Source: Yersinia kristensenii
Lineage (GTDB): Bacteria; Pseudomonadota; Gammaproteobacteria; Enterobacterales; Enterobacteriaceae
Reading direction: 5' to 3'
Assembly: GCF_900460525.1 (NCBI RefSeq)
Contig: NZ_UHIY01000001.1
Location: 1,612,001-1,676,000 of the forward strand
DNA length: 64,000 nt
The notes beneath the pieces are model-generated. The model was not told the origin of the DNA and did not search any database. It worked only from the letters and a program-made list of their open reading frames with translations. Within the stretch, counting starts at the first letter, position 1, and every line of letters begins with the position of its first letter. Below, piece after piece: positions 63,472 through 64,000 of the stretch. Position numbers and translations under genes: made by a program.

Positions 63472-64000
63472 TTATTCAAAGAGATTATGGTGCAGCGTTT
63501 GTACCACTTTTTCTGCATCATTGCCCGGCACCAGGAAGCACAGATTATGGCTGCTGGCTCCGTAGCAAATCATGCGAATATTGAATGGATCCAGCACACC
63601 GAACACTTCTTTGCCCACACCGCAAGCTTGCGACAAGTTATTACCGATAATTGCCACCAATGCCAGGTTTTCTTCCACTTCAACCCGGCACAGAGAAGAG
63701 AGTTCGGTCAGTAGCGAGCTGGTCAGCAAGCTGTCACCGATGGATGTCGAACCGGTGGTATCCAGTGTCAGCGCCACACTCACTTCAGAGGTGGTTATCA
63801 AATCCACAGAGATATTGTGACGCGCCAAAATGTTAAACACTTCCGCCAGAAAACCGCGTGCGTGCAGCATATTCAAGCTATGCAGGGTCAGCAGGGTTTG
63901 CTTACGGCGCAATGCTAACGCCCTGAATAATGGCGGATTGTAAGTTTCGTTGCACACCAGCGTGCCGCCGGCCTCAGGATCTTTGCTCGACCCGACAAAC
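63472..64000 (-). CDS. lysC: Lysine-sensitive aspartokinase III, C-terminal part
   Basis: The frame is open to the window edge, so the 5' part is missing. The ~175 residues seen include the end of the kinase domain (SSKDPEAGGTLVCNET, ahead of NPPLFRALALRRKQTLLTLHSLNMLHARGFLAEVF) and the two ACT domains that bind lysine (HNISVDLITTSEVSVALTLD; VEENLALVAIIGNNLSQACGVGKEVFGVL). It phosphorylates aspartate, with feedback inhibition by lysine. The GTG at 63957 is internal, not the start. Confidence 0.95.
   Translation of the reverse strand, partial: FVGSSKDPEAGGTLVCNETYNPPLFRALALRRKQTLLTLHSLNMLHARGFLAEVFNILARHNISVDLITTSEVSVALTLDTTGSTSIGDSLLTSSLLTELSSLCRVEVEENLALVAIIGNNLSQACGVGKEVFGVLDPFNIRMICYGASSHNLCFLVPGNDAEKVVQTLHHNLFE

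Overview
The window is a chromosomal segment of a gamma-proteobacterium of the order Enterobacterales, most probably a Yersinia of the Y. enterocolitica-like group. Reasons: most housekeeping proteins align to E. coli proteins from memory almost end to end, the intergenic regions carry ERIC repeats of the yersinial type, and the acquired loci (has hemophore system, peroxiredoxin-glutaredoxin fusion) are familiar from Yersinia and Serratia. The species is not fixed by what can be read here.

Layout. 1-10 kb: end of metL, metF with a MetJ operator, an unusual 0.46-kb structured intergenic element, ppc, and the divergent argE / argCBH arginine cluster with a double ARG box. 10-20 kb: a visibly AT-richer has locus, hasR-hasA1-hasA2-hasA3-hasD-hasE-hasB, behind a Fur box. 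It encodes heme acquisition by secreted hemophores: receptor, three tandem hemophore paralogues, type I exporter ATPase and adaptor, and a dedicated TonB. It sits in the argH-oxyR junction that is closed in E. coli. 20-25 kb: a peroxide/redox block (Lpd-like flavoprotein, peroxiredoxin-glutaredoxin fusion, oxyR, sthA). 25-30 kb: fabR-yijD, trmA, a cobalamin riboswitch with btuB, and murI. 30-36.3 kb: a complete rRNA operon, 16S-tRNA-Ile-tRNA-Ala-23S-5S-tRNA-Thr-5S. 36.5-43 kb: metA and the glyoxylate operon aceBAK. 43-51.4 kb: an ato cluster (short-chain fatty acid / acetoacetate use) with its AtoSC two-component system and a sigma-54 promoter, inserted between aceK and iclR. 51.5-55.4 kb: metH. 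55.4-62.1 kb: a two-partner secretion pair (FHA-like TpsA exoprotein and TpsB transporter) with no toxin/immunity module. 62.4-64 kb: a PanS-like transporter and the 3' part of lysC.

Links between genes. Methionine synthesis is represented by metL, metF, metA, metH and lysC, with MetJ and MetR-like sites at the relevant promoters; MetH needs the cobalamin that BtuB imports under riboswitch control. Ato enzymes yield acetyl-CoA that the neighbouring glyoxylate enzymes assimilate, with iclR between the two. Both the has system and btuB use TonB-type energy.

The most unusual content is the hemophore triplication. HasA1 keeps the Tyr-His heme-ligand pair, while HasA2 and HasA3 have lost the Tyr and have an enlarged loop. 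An inverted repeat recurs in front of hasA1 and hasA2, and a large stem-loop follows hasA1. ERIC repeats are lodged inside four transcribed regions (argC leader, argB/argH, prx/lpd, aceB/aceA).
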